Shown in pieces: positions 7,875-16,799 of a DNA stretch of 64,000 bases. The notes below the pieces were generated by a model. That model was given only the letters and a program-made list of their open reading frames with translations, had not been told where the DNA came from and made no database searches. The DNA lies in contig JAZJZX010000013.1 of the NCBI GenBank assembly GCA_040389445.1, positions 62,001-126,000 on the forward strand. The letters run 5' to 3'. Made by a program: the position numbers and the translations under genes. Each line of letters starts with the position of its first letter. The first letter of the stretch is position 1. The stretch is from UBA5189 sp040389445 (GTDB lineage Bacteria; Chloroflexota; Limnocylindria; Limnocylindrales; CSP1-4).

Positions 7875-9677
7875 ATGCCCGCCCTGCTCGCCATCCATCT
7901 CCTGGATGCACCCTTCGTGGAATGGGAGGGCGTCCGGCAGCCCACCCCACGCGGACGCAAGGCGTGGGCGCTCCTCACCTACCTGATCGAAACGGAGTCG
8001 GATCCCAGTCGAAAGTGGCTGGCGGAACTGCTCTTCTCCGACGCCGAGGATCCACTCAACGCGCTCAGCTGGAACCTCACACAGCTGCGGCGCCTCCTCG
8101 GCCCAGATGTCTCGATCGGGGGCGAGCGGGTGGACCTGCAGCTCCCCCCGGGAGCATTCGTCGACATTCGCGCGCTGACCACCGGCACCTGGCTCCAGGC
8201 GCTCGACATCCCCGGTCTCGGCCACGAGCTGCTGGAAGGCATGACGTTTCCTTCAAGCCCAGCGTTCGACGTGTGGCTGTTGACCAAACGCCGCCGGCTG
8301 GCGGGCGCGGCCGACAACGTCCTGCGCGAAGCCGCTCGGGCCAAGCTGGCGATCGGGGATGCGAAGCGCGCGATCGAGCTGGCCGGCCGCCTGGTTACGG
8401 CCAACGGGCTCGACGAGGATGCCCAGGAGCTGCTGATCCGCGCCTACGCGACCGCCGGCGACCGGGCGGCCGCGGATCGTCAGCGCGACGCCTGCGTCGC
8501 CCTCTTCCGCGCGGAAATCGGGGTCGACCCAGGCCCGGCCGTCCTGCACGCCGCGGAGACTACCAGCGGCCACGGGCACACCCGGCGGAAGAGCTCCCGG
8601 GCAAGTGTCGCGGCGCGCCTCGAGGCGGGTCAGGCGGCGATGGACGCGGGAGCGATCGATGGCGCCATCGCCGCGTTGCGTGCGGCGGTCGAGGAAGCCC
8701 ATGACACCGACCACGCCGATCTCCAGGGCAGTTCGCTGCTGGCCCTCGGGTCGGCGCTCGTACACGGCGTGCGTGGGCGCGACGGGGAGGGTGCGAGCGT
8801 CCTCCACGAGGCAATCGCCGTCGCCGAGCGGATCGGCGCCGATGCGGCCTCGGCGCAGGCCCACCGCGAGCTCGGCCACGTCGAGACGCTGCGCGGACGC
8901 TACGACCGCGCCCAGCGCTGGCTGGGCCGCGCGGTGTCCCTCGCCGCGGACGATCCAGCGGAGCGGGCATGGGCGCACGCCATGCAGGGCGTGGCCCTGA
9001 CCGATGTCGGCCGGCACGCGGACGCGTCGCTCGAGCTGGGCGAAGCGCTGCGACTGGCGGAGGCCGACGATGCCGGTGCGGTGCAGGCCTGGGCGTGGAC
9101 CTTCATCGGTCGCGGGCATCTGCTCCGCGACGAGCTGCCGGCGGCCCGCAACGCGCTCGAACGTGCGGTCGAGCTGGCCCGACGATTGCGCTGGACGGCG
9201 TTCATCCCGCTTCCCGAGTCGCTCCTGGCCGACGTCGACCTGGCCGACGGACGGATCGAGGCCGCGGCGGCGAAGTACGAGCATGCCTACGAGCTCTCGA
9301 TCCAGCTCGGCGACCCGTGCTGGGAGGGGATGGCGGCGCGGGGTATCGGCCTCGTGGCCGATCGGCGCGGCGACGGGGAGGCGGCCGTCCGCTGGGTGGC
9401 CGAGGCGCGAACCCGTTGCGTGCGCCTGCCGGATGCGTGGCTGTGGGTCGAGGCCTACTGTCTCGACGCGCTGTGCACCCTCGCCCAGGAGCATGGGCGA
9501 CCTGAAGCCTCCCGCTGGATCGGCGATCTCGAGGCCCTGGCGGCGCGAACCGGCATGCGCGAGATGGTGGCGCGCGCCTACATGCACCGCGGCCGCCTAG
9601 GCGACCCGGCGGCGGCCGAGGCGGCGCGGGTTCTCGCCGCCGAGGTTGACAACCCGGCCCTCTTCGCAACGGACTGA
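7875..9677 (+). CDS. SARP/BTAD-type transcriptional regulator with TPR repeats
   Basis: A 600-residue protein. Residues 1-90 form an OmpR-like winged helix (RGRKAWALLTYLIE; ALSWNLTQLRRLLG), residues about 95-230 a bacterial transcriptional activator domain (DVWLLTKRRRLAGAADNVLREAARAKLAIGD...ELLIRAYATAGDRAAADRQ), and the remainder helical TPR-type repeats. There is no STAND ATPase module between them. The ATG at 7875 is used because family similarity starts there; the frame is open upstream. It is co-directional with and close to the flavoprotein gene at 9861, a pairing that suggests it controls that gene. Confidence 0.85.
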   Translation: MPALLAIHLLDAPFVEWEGVRQPTPRGRKAWALLTYLIETESDPSRKWLAELLFSDAEDPLNALSWNLTQLRRLLGPDVSIGGERVDLQLPPGAFVDIRALTTGTWLQALDIPGLGHELLEGMTFPSSPAFDVWLLTKRRRLAGAADNVLREAARAKLAIGDAKRAIELAGRLVTANGLDEDAQELLIRAYATAGDRAAADRQRDACVALFRAEIGVDPGPAVLHAAETTSGHGHTRRKSSRASVAARLEAGQAAMDAGAIDGAIAALRAAVEEAHDTDHADLQGSSLLALGSALVHGVRGRDGEGASVLHEAIAVAERIGADAASAQAHRELGHVETLRGRYDRAQRWLGRAVSLAADDPAERAWAHAMQGVALTDVGRHADASLELGEALRLAEADDAGAVQAWAWTFIGRGHLLRDELPAARNALERAVELARRLRWTAFIPLPESLLADVDLADGRIEAAAAKYEHAYELSIQLGDPCWEGMAARGIGLVADRRGDGEAAVRWVAEARTRCVRLPDAWLWVEAYCLDALCTLAQEHGRPEASRWIGDLEALAARTGMREMVARAYMHRGRLGDPAAAEAARVLAAEVDNPALFATD

Positions 9678-9733
9678 CCGCCGCCGCGTCACAGGCTGGG
9701 TCACAGCCCTGCCGGGTAAGCTCGAAGCTGACA

Positions 9734-9758
9734 GCTTCGGCGAACCAGTCGCCGAAGC
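9734..9758 (+). repeat. 10-bp perfect inverted repeat between regulator and flavoprotein
   Basis: GCTTCGGCGA (9734-9743) and TCGCCGAAGC (9749-9758) flank a 5-nt spacer, 57 bases after the regulator stop and about 100 bases before the flavoprotein ATG. There is no T tract, so an operator or mRNA hairpin is as likely as a terminator. Confidence 0.5.
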
Positions 9759-9860
9759 GGCTGGCAGCCGCGGGCGCGGCCGTGGTACTCCTCGGGTCGC
9801 GCTGGAAGGATGGCGGGCCTCGATGAGGTAGTTCAGGCAGGGTCGCTAGAGGGTAGGGAC

Positions 9861-11231
9861 ATGGGCAAGCCGACGATCGAACAGCTGCGCGAGCAGGTGC
9901 ATGGGGCCGTCATCGCCCCCGACGACGAGGACTACGAGCAGGCGCGCCGCGTGTACAACGCGATGATCGACCGGCGGCCGCGGGTGGTCGTCCAGTGCGC
10001 CGATGCCGACGACGTCGTGGCGGCGGTGAACTTCGCCCGGGAGAACGAGCTCGCCGTGGCGATCCGTGGCGGCGGGCACAGTGTGCCTGGGTTCGGGACG
10101 GGGGACGATGCCGTCGTCATCGATCTCTCCCCCATGCGCGCCGTGCAGGTCGACCCCGCAAGGCGGACCGCGCGGGCGCAGGGCGGCGCCACATGGGGCG
10201 ATTTCAACGATGCCACCCACGCTCATGGCCTCGCCACCACCGGCGGGATCATCTCGACGACCGGCGTCGGCGGCCTGACCCTCGGTGGCGGCATCGGCTA
10301 CCTCACCCGCGGGTTCGGCCTGTCGTGCGACAACCTGCTGTCCGCCGAGGTCGTAACCGCGGACGGACGGCGACTCGTGGCGAGCCAGAGCGAGAACGCG
10401 GACCTGTTCTGGGCGCTCCGCGGCGGCGGCGGCAACTTCGGGGTCGTGACGTCCCTCGAGTTCCGACTGCATCCGGTCAAGGACATCTACGGCGGCCCGA
10501 TGTTCTTCGAACTCAGGGACGCCGCGACGGTCCTGCGCTTCTACCGCGAGTTCATCGTGGACGCTCCCGAGCAGTTCGGCGGCTTCCCGGCGTGGCAGAT
10601 CGCGCCGCCCCTTCCGTTCATCCCGGAGGATCGGCACGGCGAGCCGTTCCTCGCCTTCGTCGCCTGTTGGGCCGGGCCCATCGAGGAAGGCGAGCGAGCC
10701 CTCAAGCCGTTGCACGACGTTGCCGCGGTCGTCGCGGAGCACGTCGGCCAGATGCCCTATCCGGCGCTGAACAGCGCATTCGACGGCCTCGTGCCGGCAG
10801 GCCTGCAGCACTACTGGAAGGCGAATTTCGTGGACGAGCTGACGGATGAGGCGATCGCCTCGCACCTCGAGTACGGCCCCAGGGTGCCGGTCGTCAACTC
10901 GACGGTCCACATCTACCCGATCAACGGCGCGGCCCATCGCGTCGCCTCTGACGCGACGGCCTTCGCCTACCGGGATGCGACCTTCGCCACCGTGATCGCG
11001 GGGATGTGGCCCGATCCCGGCCAAAACGAGGCCAACACCAGGTGGGTGCGCGACTACTACGATGCGACCGCCCCACTGTCCGAGTCCGGCGGCTACATCA
11101 ACTTCATGGCCGGAGACGACCAGAACAGGATCAAGGCCAACTACAAGGGCAACTACGACCGTCTCGTCGAAGTCAAGCGCGCCTATGACCCGGACAACCT
11201 GTTCCACTTGAACCAGAACATCCGGCCCTGA
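9861..11231 (+). CDS. FAD-linked oxidoreductase, berberine-bridge (BBE) family
   Basis: A 456-residue flavoprotein. The PCMH-type FAD domain contains IRGGGHSVPGF, whose His (residue 73) is the usual 8-alpha-histidyl FAD attachment site, then GGATWGDFNDATHAHGLATTGG, GGLTLGGGIG and RGGGGNFGVV. The C-terminal BBE segment reads NRIKANYKGNYDRLVEVKRAYDPDNLFHLNQNI. Members oxidise sugars, alkaloid-like or phenolic alcohols with O2. The conserved Cys used for bicovalent FAD linkage is not evident. The ATG at 9861 is preceded by AGGGA. It is probably regulated by the upstream SARP protein. Confidence 0.88.
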   Translation: MGKPTIEQLREQVHGAVIAPDDEDYEQARRVYNAMIDRRPRVVVQCADADDVVAAVNFARENELAVAIRGGGHSVPGFGTGDDAVVIDLSPMRAVQVDPARRTARAQGGATWGDFNDATHAHGLATTGGIISTTGVGGLTLGGGIGYLTRGFGLSCDNLLSAEVVTADGRRLVASQSENADLFWALRGGGGNFGVVTSLEFRLHPVKDIYGGPMFFELRDAATVLRFYREFIVDAPEQFGGFPAWQIAPPLPFIPEDRHGEPFLAFVACWAGPIEEGERALKPLHDVAAVVAEHVGQMPYPALNSAFDGLVPAGLQHYWKANFVDELTDEAIASHLEYGPRVPVVNSTVHIYPINGAAHRVASDATAFAYRDATFATVIAGMWPDPGQNEANTRWVRDYYDATAPLSESGGYINFMAGDDQNRIKANYKGNYDRLVEVKRAYDPDNLFHLNQNIRP

Positions 11232-11246
11232 GAGCCGACGACGTGA

Positions 11247-11627
11247 AGGGGAGATCACGCCGGCCGAGGACAGGCAGACGGATGGGGGGTCGAGACGACG
11301 CCGGCGTCGTGGGCCCGGTGGGGCTACGAGCTGTACGGAGGGTTCGTGATCTCCGAGACGTCGCTGCGCGAGATGACCGACTTCCAGGGGGAGTGGTACG
11401 GGCTGGGGACGTTCGACTTCTCCGAGTCATTCGGCGCGCTCGCGGTCGGTCACTACGGCGAGAGCTCCGTCACGACCTGCTGCTCGGTGATCAAGCTCGC
11501 CGCCCTGCCGGAGGAGGGCATCGTGATCTCAGTGCAGGCCGACACGGGCGACTCGATCAGCAATCGGGACTACTTCCGCGCGCTGGACGCGCTGACCAGG
11601 GCACTGAGGGACGCGGCGCGAACCTGA
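11247..11627 (+). pseudogene. C-terminal fragment of a beta-lactamase-fold serine hydrolase
   Basis: The frame, open from 11247, reads TPASWARWGYELYGG...SLREMTDF...WYGLGTFDF...VGHYGES...VIKLAALPEEGIVISVQAD. This is the C-terminal quarter of the class C beta-lactamase/serine hydrolase family (the HxG-type strand reads VGHYG). The SxxK and YxN catalytic parts are absent because the gene is cut off just after the flavoprotein stop. Translation could start at a GTG at 11346, but the product would be inactive. Confidence 0.65.
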
Positions 11628-11697
11628 GCCGGCACTACGCGGCCGCCGTCGGAATCGAACTCGCCCGGCCAACTGGAGTCGAGCCCGGTGCCAGCGG

Positions 11698-11931
11698 CTA
11701 CTCGTATCGTCGACTCATCACCCCGGGTTCCGGCAGCCGCGGAGCCAGAATCACCACGAGCTGCGCCGTCGTATCCGCGCCGACCTTGGACCGTGCGTTC
11801 GCCAGGTGGTGCTTCACGGTCGAATGCGACAGGCCGAGGCGGTGGGCGGCCGCCTTCTCCGATCCGGCGACGAGCACAGCGGCCACGACGACCTCTCGGT
11901 CCGTCGCGCATCCGGCGGGGCGGTCTCTCAT
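11698..11931 (-). CDS. Stand-alone LuxR-type HTH protein
   Basis: A 77-residue protein consisting almost only of a LuxR/GerE helix-turn-helix: TDREVVVAAVLVAGSEKAAAHRLGLSHSTVKHHLANARSKVGADT. The DNA-reading helix is LSHSTVKHHL. The sensor domain usual in this family is missing. It could be a small free-standing regulator or the end of a truncated response regulator; no coding sequence continues upstream of the ATG at 11931. Confidence 0.65.
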   Translation of the reverse strand: MRDRPAGCATDREVVVAAVLVAGSEKAAAHRLGLSHSTVKHHLANARSKVGADTTAQLVVILAPRLPEPGVMSRRYE

Positions 11932-12070
11932 GCCAGCCGCCGCGCCGCGGCCAGCCCACTCATCCCGGCCCTCGATCAGGATCTCGTAGGTTGCTAACGC
12001 GCGCCCAACACCTGTCGGGTGCGCCCGTACATCTGATCGCGTTCGCGCAATCAGCGAATGCGCCCCGGGA

Positions 12071-14215
12071 TCACAGAAGCTCGGCGATCATCTGCGCCGC
12101 CCGGTTGGCTCCGTCCCGTTCGACGGGACGGTAGGGCGGCTCGGTTCCGATCTCGGAGGCGATGGCGGCCGCGATGACCTCGCGTGTGGCGCTGTCGTAG
12201 TCCATGGGCCGTCCCGCGTCGTACCGCTCGAGCCGATGGCGGACGTGGAAGGTCTGCTCGAAATGGTGCCGCAGCGGGAAGTACAGGAAGGGCCGGCGGT
12301 TTGCCGTCAGCTCCATGGTGGTTGTCAGGCCACCCTGGACGATCGCCAGATCGCAGGCGGCGAAGTGCCTGTAGAGCTCGTGCACGTAGGGGCGGATCTC
12401 CACACCATCGATCCTCGGCAGCACCTCCGGGTCGATCCGCGGCCCGGCGACCACGAACATCCGCAGGTTCGGAACACGTCGTTTGCCTTCGGGATACGCC
12501 TCGATGACTCGGCGGAGGAGATCGCTGCCGACGCCGGACCCGCCGACCGACACGATGCAGACCTGCTCGTCGGGCCCGTACCCAAGCTCGGCACGGAGTG
12601 CGGTCCGGTCCCTGAAGTCGTCGGGGTCGAATCCCGTGATGTGCCCGGAGAACCGGTAGTGCTGCTCGGTCCACTCCCGGATCGCCGGCAGGCCAGGTCC
12701 GAACCTGTCCGGGACGATGTCCTCCGGGTTGCCGACGAAGATCGCTCGATCTCGAATCCGTGGGTAGCGGGCGATGTGGTCGATCATCTCGGCGTTGTAG
12801 TCGGCGGTCAGTGCGACCTCGCGCTCGCCGCCATCGGGCATGGGGAGCCAGCCGACGAAATCGGTCAGCCAGGCGTAGGCGGCCGTCTTGAGCTCCGGGT
12901 TCTCGTGGAGGTAGTAGTCAAGTTCCCACGACTCGTCACCGATCCACAGGTCGTACGGCTCCTCGCGGACGAGGTCGCGGAAGACCATGAAGTTGGCGAC
13001 CAGGATCTCGTCCATTCGTCGCCACGCCTGGAAGCAATGGAGGTCGTGCTCGCCCGCCTCCGACTCGATGTGTCCGGACTCGCTCGCAAGCTGGGTGCTC
13101 GCAGGATGGATCCGCTCCCCACCGGCTTCGAGGACCTGCGTCACCGGGTGCTGGGCGAGCCAGTCGATCTCGAGATCCGGATGGAGGCGGCGGAGCTCGC
13201 GCGCGATCGCGACATCCCGCTGGGCGTGTCCGAGACCGATCGGCGACGACAGGAAGAGCGCCCGACGCCGACGCGCGCGGCCCCGCGGCCAGCGCTGGAC
13301 GGTCGACTCCGGGCCGGCCACGAACGCCCGGATGAGCTCGTTGACCTTGATCGGATCCCGGATGTGCGGCGCGTGGCCGGATCCCACGAGGGTCACGAGC
13401 CGGCCCCCCGACAGCCGGGCCAGCTCAGCGGCGGCGTCAGGGCCGACGACCCGATCGTCAGACCCCTGGATGACCAGGACGGGACGGCCGATGCGCGAGC
13501 ACAGGTCGCGGATCTCGTCCTGGGTCTGGCCGGGGGCGCGTGCGTCGGCGACCAGCATCTCCGACGTGGACTCGAGACCCCATCCCACGCAGTCTTCGAT
13601 CTGCTTCGTCGAGTGGGGCTCGCTGAAAACCTCGCCGAAGAAGAACTCGAGGAAGCCGCGATAGTCCGCGCGCCAGTAGGCGGCGTTGTACTTCTCCCAG
13701 CCATCGTGGTGCTCGAGCTCGTCCCAGAACAGCGGGGCGGACGACGCTCGCGAAGGTAGTGGCGATGCGAGCCCCAGAGCCGGGCCGATGAAGATCACGC
13801 GCTCCACGCGATCGGGGTGGCCGGCCGCGAGGATCGCGGCCCACCCGCTCCCCGCGGAGAAGGCGACGAGGCTCGCGGACGGCGTTGCTGTCGCGTCCAT
13901 CACGGCGATTGCGTCGGCGGCAAACTCCTCGGCCGCATAGGCATCGGGTGTCGTCGGTCGATCGGATCGACCGTTTCCCCGGCCGTCGAAGGTGACGACG
14001 CGGAAGTGGCGGGAGAGGAACGGGATCTGAACCTTCCAGTGGCGGGAATGGATGATGGACCAGGTCGGCAGGAGCAGGATCGTCTGTTTCCCCTCCCCGT
14101 AGACCTCCCAGACGATGCGGACGCCCTCTCGTTCGACGGAGCCGGAAGCGTCGGGGTCGCGAGCTCGGGTCTGCTCGTCGCGGGTCGCCGCGACACGAGG
14201 GGGTGGCAGCCTCAC
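12071..14215 (-). CDS. Alpha/beta hydrolase fused to a MurG-like glycosyltransferase
   Basis: A 714-residue two-domain protein. Residues about 25-290 form an alpha/beta hydrolase: DGRGNGRSDRP, nucleophile elbow AFSAGSG, acid in IQGSDDRV and His in GSGHAPHI. Residues about 310-714 resemble GT-B glycosyltransferases related to MurG/UDP-sugar transferases: FLSSPIGLGHAQRDVAIARELR at the start, VSVGGSGVGSDLL at the domain boundary and VQGGLTTTMEL...PFLYFPLRHHFEQ as donor-site loop. The GTG at 14215 overlaps the TetR stop (GTGA). As the last gene of an OsmC-TetR operon it may modify or detoxify a hydrophobic compound by glycosylation after hydrolysis; that is inference. Confidence 0.82.
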   Translation of the reverse strand: MRLPPPRVAATRDEQTRARDPDASGSVEREGVRIVWEVYGEGKQTILLLPTWSIIHSRHWKVQIPFLSRHFRVVTFDGRGNGRSDRPTTPDAYAAEEFAADAIAVMDATATPSASLVAFSAGSGWAAILAAGHPDRVERVIFIGPALGLASPLPSRASSAPLFWDELEHHDGWEKYNAAYWRADYRGFLEFFFGEVFSEPHSTKQIEDCVGWGLESTSEMLVADARAPGQTQDEIRDLCSRIGRPVLVIQGSDDRVVGPDAAAELARLSGGRLVTLVGSGHAPHIRDPIKVNELIRAFVAGPESTVQRWPRGRARRRRALFLSSPIGLGHAQRDVAIARELRRLHPDLEIDWLAQHPVTQVLEAGGERIHPASTQLASESGHIESEAGEHDLHCFQAWRRMDEILVANFMVFRDLVREEPYDLWIGDESWELDYYLHENPELKTAAYAWLTDFVGWLPMPDGGEREVALTADYNAEMIDHIARYPRIRDRAIFVGNPEDIVPDRFGPGLPAIREWTEQHYRFSGHITGFDPDDFRDRTALRAELGYGPDEQVCIVSVGGSGVGSDLLRRVIEAYPEGKRRVPNLRMFVVAGPRIDPEVLPRIDGVEIRPYVHELYRHFAACDLAIVQGGLTTTMELTANRRPFLYFPLRHHFEQTFHVRHRLERYDAGRPMDYDSATREVIAAAIASEIGTEPPYRPVERDGANRAAQMIAELL

Positions 14216-14808
14216 GGCGAGGCGCCGTCGGGAGGCCTCGCCTCTCGCTCTTCGAGCCACCCGTCGATCCACTCGAGGAGCGCGTCGTGGCCGGTGGCGA
14301 CCCCCGACAGCCGCTCGAAGATCATCCCGATGTTGAAGGTCATGACGAGGGCGACGAGGGCGTCGACCGGCATCTCGATGCGGTACCGCTCGCGCGGCTC
14401 GGCGAACGCCTCGGTCAGCACCGCCCGCCACTCCCCGTCGACCCGGGCTACGCGGTCGCGAAGCTCCGGCCTGTTCCACGCCATCGCCTGGAGCTCGTAC
14501 CAGACCTTCTGATAGTCCCGGTCGACGTCGAGGTAGCGCATGGCCTTCCGCCACTTCTCGATGAACGGCGTCTCAGGGTCGGCGTACATCGCACGCTGGC
14601 GCACGATCAGGCGCCCCGTGAAGCGCTCGAGTACGCGAACGAAGAGGTTGTCCATCGAGCCGAAGTAGTAGTGAATGAGGCCGGCGTTTGCGCCCGCCTC
14701 ATCCGCGAGGATGCGAGTGCTGATATCGGCGTAGCCGACACGCACGAGGAGTCGCTCCGCGGCATCGAGGATTGCCTCTTCCGTCGACTGCCGGGCGAGG
14801 GTGGTCAG
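14212..14808 (-). CDS. TetR-family repressor, probable CTG start
   Basis: A 198-residue TetR-family protein: helix 1 EEAILDAAERLLVRVGY, HTH ISTRILADEAGANAGLIHYYFGSM, then an all-helical ligand domain. A GTG at 14745 would delete helix 1. The full domain requires a start at the CTG at 14808, which overlaps the OsmC stop (CTGA), consistent with translational coupling. It probably represses its own operon from the palindrome at 15423-15440. It lies between OsmC and the hydrolase-glycosyltransferase gene. Confidence 0.85.
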   Translation of the reverse strand: MTTLARQSTEEAILDAAERLLVRVGYADISTRILADEAGANAGLIHYYFGSMDNLFVRVLERFTGRLIVRQRAMYADPETPFIEKWRKAMRYLDVDRDYQKVWYELQAMAWNRPELRDRVARVDGEWRAVLTEAFAEPRERYRIEMPVDALVALVMTFNIGMIFERLSGVATGHDALLEWIDGWLEEREARPPDGASP

Positions 14809-15368
14809 GCGAGAACCTCCAGGTCGGTCTTGACGGGGACGGGGTTTGCCAGGATGTCCTTCACGGGCGAGGTGTCCTGCACATACTGGCAGAGCTCTTC
14901 GAGCTGCTCGGGCGATGCGTTCGGCGAGCGGACCCAGGCCCGTGCCCTGATCTCGGAGAAGCCCGCCCGCTGGCCGCCGAGACCGAGGAAGCGATGCAGG
15001 TCGAGGTCGCCCTCGACCTCATACCGCAGCTCATCGATGTCGATCCCCCTGGCCGCCGCGTTGTACACGAACCCGACGCCGTAGCAGAACGCCAGGGCCT
15101 GGAGGACGAGCTCGACGGCGTTCGGACCGCCGTTCGTTCCGAGCAGGACGGGTGGCTCATCGCCGATCAACCCGAACGCCTCGGGCCGCTCGGTGGTCGA
15201 ACCGGCATGCTCGAACTCGCGAATCTCACCGAGGTTTCGGCCCCCCTGTTGCCAGGCGCTGCGGGCACGGAACGTGAAGCGAGCAATGTTCTCGTCGGCC
15301 TGGACGGCTCCGATCGTGGCGACGAGGCGGTCGACGTCGACGCCGTTCCGTGAGGTGAGGGTGGCCAT
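14805..15368 (-). CDS. OsmC-family peroxide-reductase-like protein
   Basis: A 187-residue OsmC-fold protein. The segment GPNAVELVLQALAFCYGVGFVYNAAARGI holds the first redox Cys, and a second Cys is in ELCQYVQDTSPVKDIL near the C-terminus, a spacing consistent with Cys-dependent hydroperoxide reduction. The ATG at 15368 has AAGGAG seven bases upstream. It is the first gene of a three-gene operon with TetR and the hydrolase-glycosyltransferase, so it may act on organic peroxides or thiol adducts induced by the TetR ligand. Confidence 0.85.
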   Translation of the reverse strand: MATLTSRNGVDVDRLVATIGAVQADENIARFTFRARSAWQQGGRNLGEIREFEHAGSTTERPEAFGLIGDEPPVLLGTNGGPNAVELVLQALAFCYGVGFVYNAAARGIDIDELRYEVEGDLDLHRFLGLGGQRAGFSEIRARAWVRSPNASPEQLEELCQYVQDTSPVKDILANPVPVKTDLEVLA

Positions 15369-15422
15369 GCTTGTCTCCTTGCCGGGACCACGCGTGCCGC
15401 GGGACCCGGCACTGCAAAGGGG

Positions 15423-15469
15423 ATTAGGCGAACGCCTAATACAATCGCCTAATGCACGCATCCTGTCAA
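15423..15469 (-). promoter_or_regulatory. Promoter and palindromic operator of the OsmC-TetR operon
   Basis: Reading leftward, TTGACA (15469-15464) is a perfect -35 element. The -10 region falls near 15446-15441. A perfect palindrome ATTAGGCGAACGCCTAAT (15423-15440) lies just downstream, with a third half-site CGCCTAAT at 15446-15453 overlapping the -10 region. The position, about 55 bases before the OsmC start, is that of a TetR operator that would block transcription. Confidence 0.7.
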
Positions 15470-15567
15470 GCCCCGGCAGTGCTGCCGGACGAGCGGCGGA
15501 GGGCCCCCGACACCGGTCTTGCGAGCCAAGACCCCCGCTCGGCGCTCCGGTCCGGGCTCGAATGCGG

Positions 15568-15828
15568 TCAACCCCCGATCGCATCGCCGAGCACATCGAG
15601 CTCGGCGGCGCCGAGGTCCATGCCCCGGACCGCGCCATGCCAGGTGGCGAGCGCCGCCCGGACCTCGTCGATGATGACCGCCGCATCTGATCCAGTGAGC
15701 CGGTAGAACGGGGCCGTCTCGCGCAGGACGTCGAGGTCGTCCCGGTGGACCGCGCCATCGAGGGACAGCTCGTGCTCGGGCTTGCGAGGCGTCGGGTTCA
15801 GGTCGAAGGCCGGGGCGCTATCGTCAAC
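15568..15828 (-). pseudogene. HipA C-terminal remnant
   Basis: Directly after the TerC stop the same frame continues with PAFDLNPTPRKPEHELSLDG...DDLDVLRETAPFYRLTGSDAAVIIDEVRAALATWHGAV and ends at TGA 15570-15568. This is the C-terminal third of a HipA-type Ser/Thr kinase toxin. The kinase active site lies upstream in the family and is missing here, replaced by terC. A remnant of a hipBA toxin-antitoxin module. Confidence 0.65.
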
Positions 15829-16743
15829 CTATTTGGACATCGCCCACCGCGATGCCCCCACGGACAGCCCGAGGATCGAGAGGATGACCGCGAGCGACAC
15901 GAGCGGCGAGATCTCCAGGAACCCCGCGACGAGGAGCTTGGCGCCGACGAACGTGAGGATGACCGCGAGCCCGACCTTGAGGTACCGGAAGCGGGCGGCC
16001 GCCTCCGCGAGCAGGAAGTAGAGCGATCGGAGGCCCAGGATCGCGAAGGCGTTGCTGGTGAAGACCACGAACGGATCGGTCGTCACGGCGAAGATGGCCG
16101 GGATCGAGTCGACCGCGAAGACGAGATCGCTGAACTCCACCATGAGCAGCGTCAGGAAGAGCGGCGTCGCGGCACGGCCGGCAGCGGTGCGGACGAAGAA
16201 CGCCTGACCGTGGAAACCATCGGTCACCCGCAGGTGGCGCCGGGCGAACCGGACGAGGACGTTGTTTTCAGGGTGCGGCTCGTGTCCCGAACGGGCCATG
16301 AGCATCCGGATGCCGGTGACGACGAGAAACACGCCGAACAGGTAGAGCACCCAGTGGTACTGCTCGATGAGCGCCGCTCCGGCCACGATCATCAGGAGCC
16401 GCATGACCAGGGCGCCGACCACGCCCCAGAACAGGACCCGGTGCTGGAGTTCCCGCGGGACGGCGAAGGCGGCGAAGATGAGGCTGAACACGAACACGTT
16501 GTCGACGCTCAGCGAGTACTCGATGACGTAGCCCGTGAAGTACTCGACGGCTGATTCGCCGCCCCGGGCAACGAAGACCCCGATCCCGAAGAGGGCGGCC
16601 AGGGTCACCCACACCACCGTCCAGCCGAGCGCCTCGCGAGCACCCACCACGTGGGCCTTGCGATGGAAGACCCCGAGGTCGAGGGCCAGCGCGCCGACGA
16701 TGAACGCGGTGAATCCGGCGCCGAGGAGGATGGTCGTGTCCAA
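15829..16743 (-). CDS. TerC/Alx-family integral membrane protein
   Basis: A 304-residue membrane protein of the TerC family with about 8-9 hydrophobic helices. Family landmarks are EYSLSVDNVFVFSLIF, with acidic residues in the membrane, and LMVEFSDLVFAVDSIPAIFAVT. Alx-type members export manganese or calcium. The start is taken as the TTG at 16743, since residues upstream lack family similarity; AAGGA lies 12 bases before it. A stable hairpin precedes the gene. The link to other metal genes is only positional. Confidence 0.85.
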   Translation of the reverse strand: MDTTILLGAGFTAFIVGALALDLGVFHRKAHVVGAREALGWTVVWVTLAALFGIGVFVARGGESAVEYFTGYVIEYSLSVDNVFVFSLIFAAFAVPRELQHRVLFWGVVGALVMRLLMIVAGAALIEQYHWVLYLFGVFLVVTGIRMLMARSGHEPHPENNVLVRFARRHLRVTDGFHGQAFFVRTAAGRAATPLFLTLLMVEFSDLVFAVDSIPAIFAVTTDPFVVFTSNAFAILGLRSLYFLLAEAAARFRYLKVGLAVILTFVGAKLLVAGFLEISPLVSLAVILSILGLSVGASRWAMSK

Positions 16744-16770
16744 TGCGGTGGTGGTCCTTCGAGCAGGAGG

Positions 16771-16799
16771 ACGGCGGCCGGTTTGATGCCGGCCGCCGT
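16771..16799 (-). promoter_or_regulatory. Leader hairpin upstream of terC
   Basis: An 11-bp perfect stem, ACGGCGGCCGG/CCGGCCGCCGT, with a 7-nt loop ends about 27 bases before the terC start. On the terC mRNA it is followed by CCTCCT and then AAGGA, so pairing between these could mask the ribosome site. Conserved yybP-ykoY manganese-riboswitch elements were looked for and not found. Confidence 0.35.

Noticed and set aside
10298..10486. Short minus-strand ORFs within the flavoprotein and other large genes
   Set aside because: All are out-of-frame shadows without start signals or recognisable motifs.
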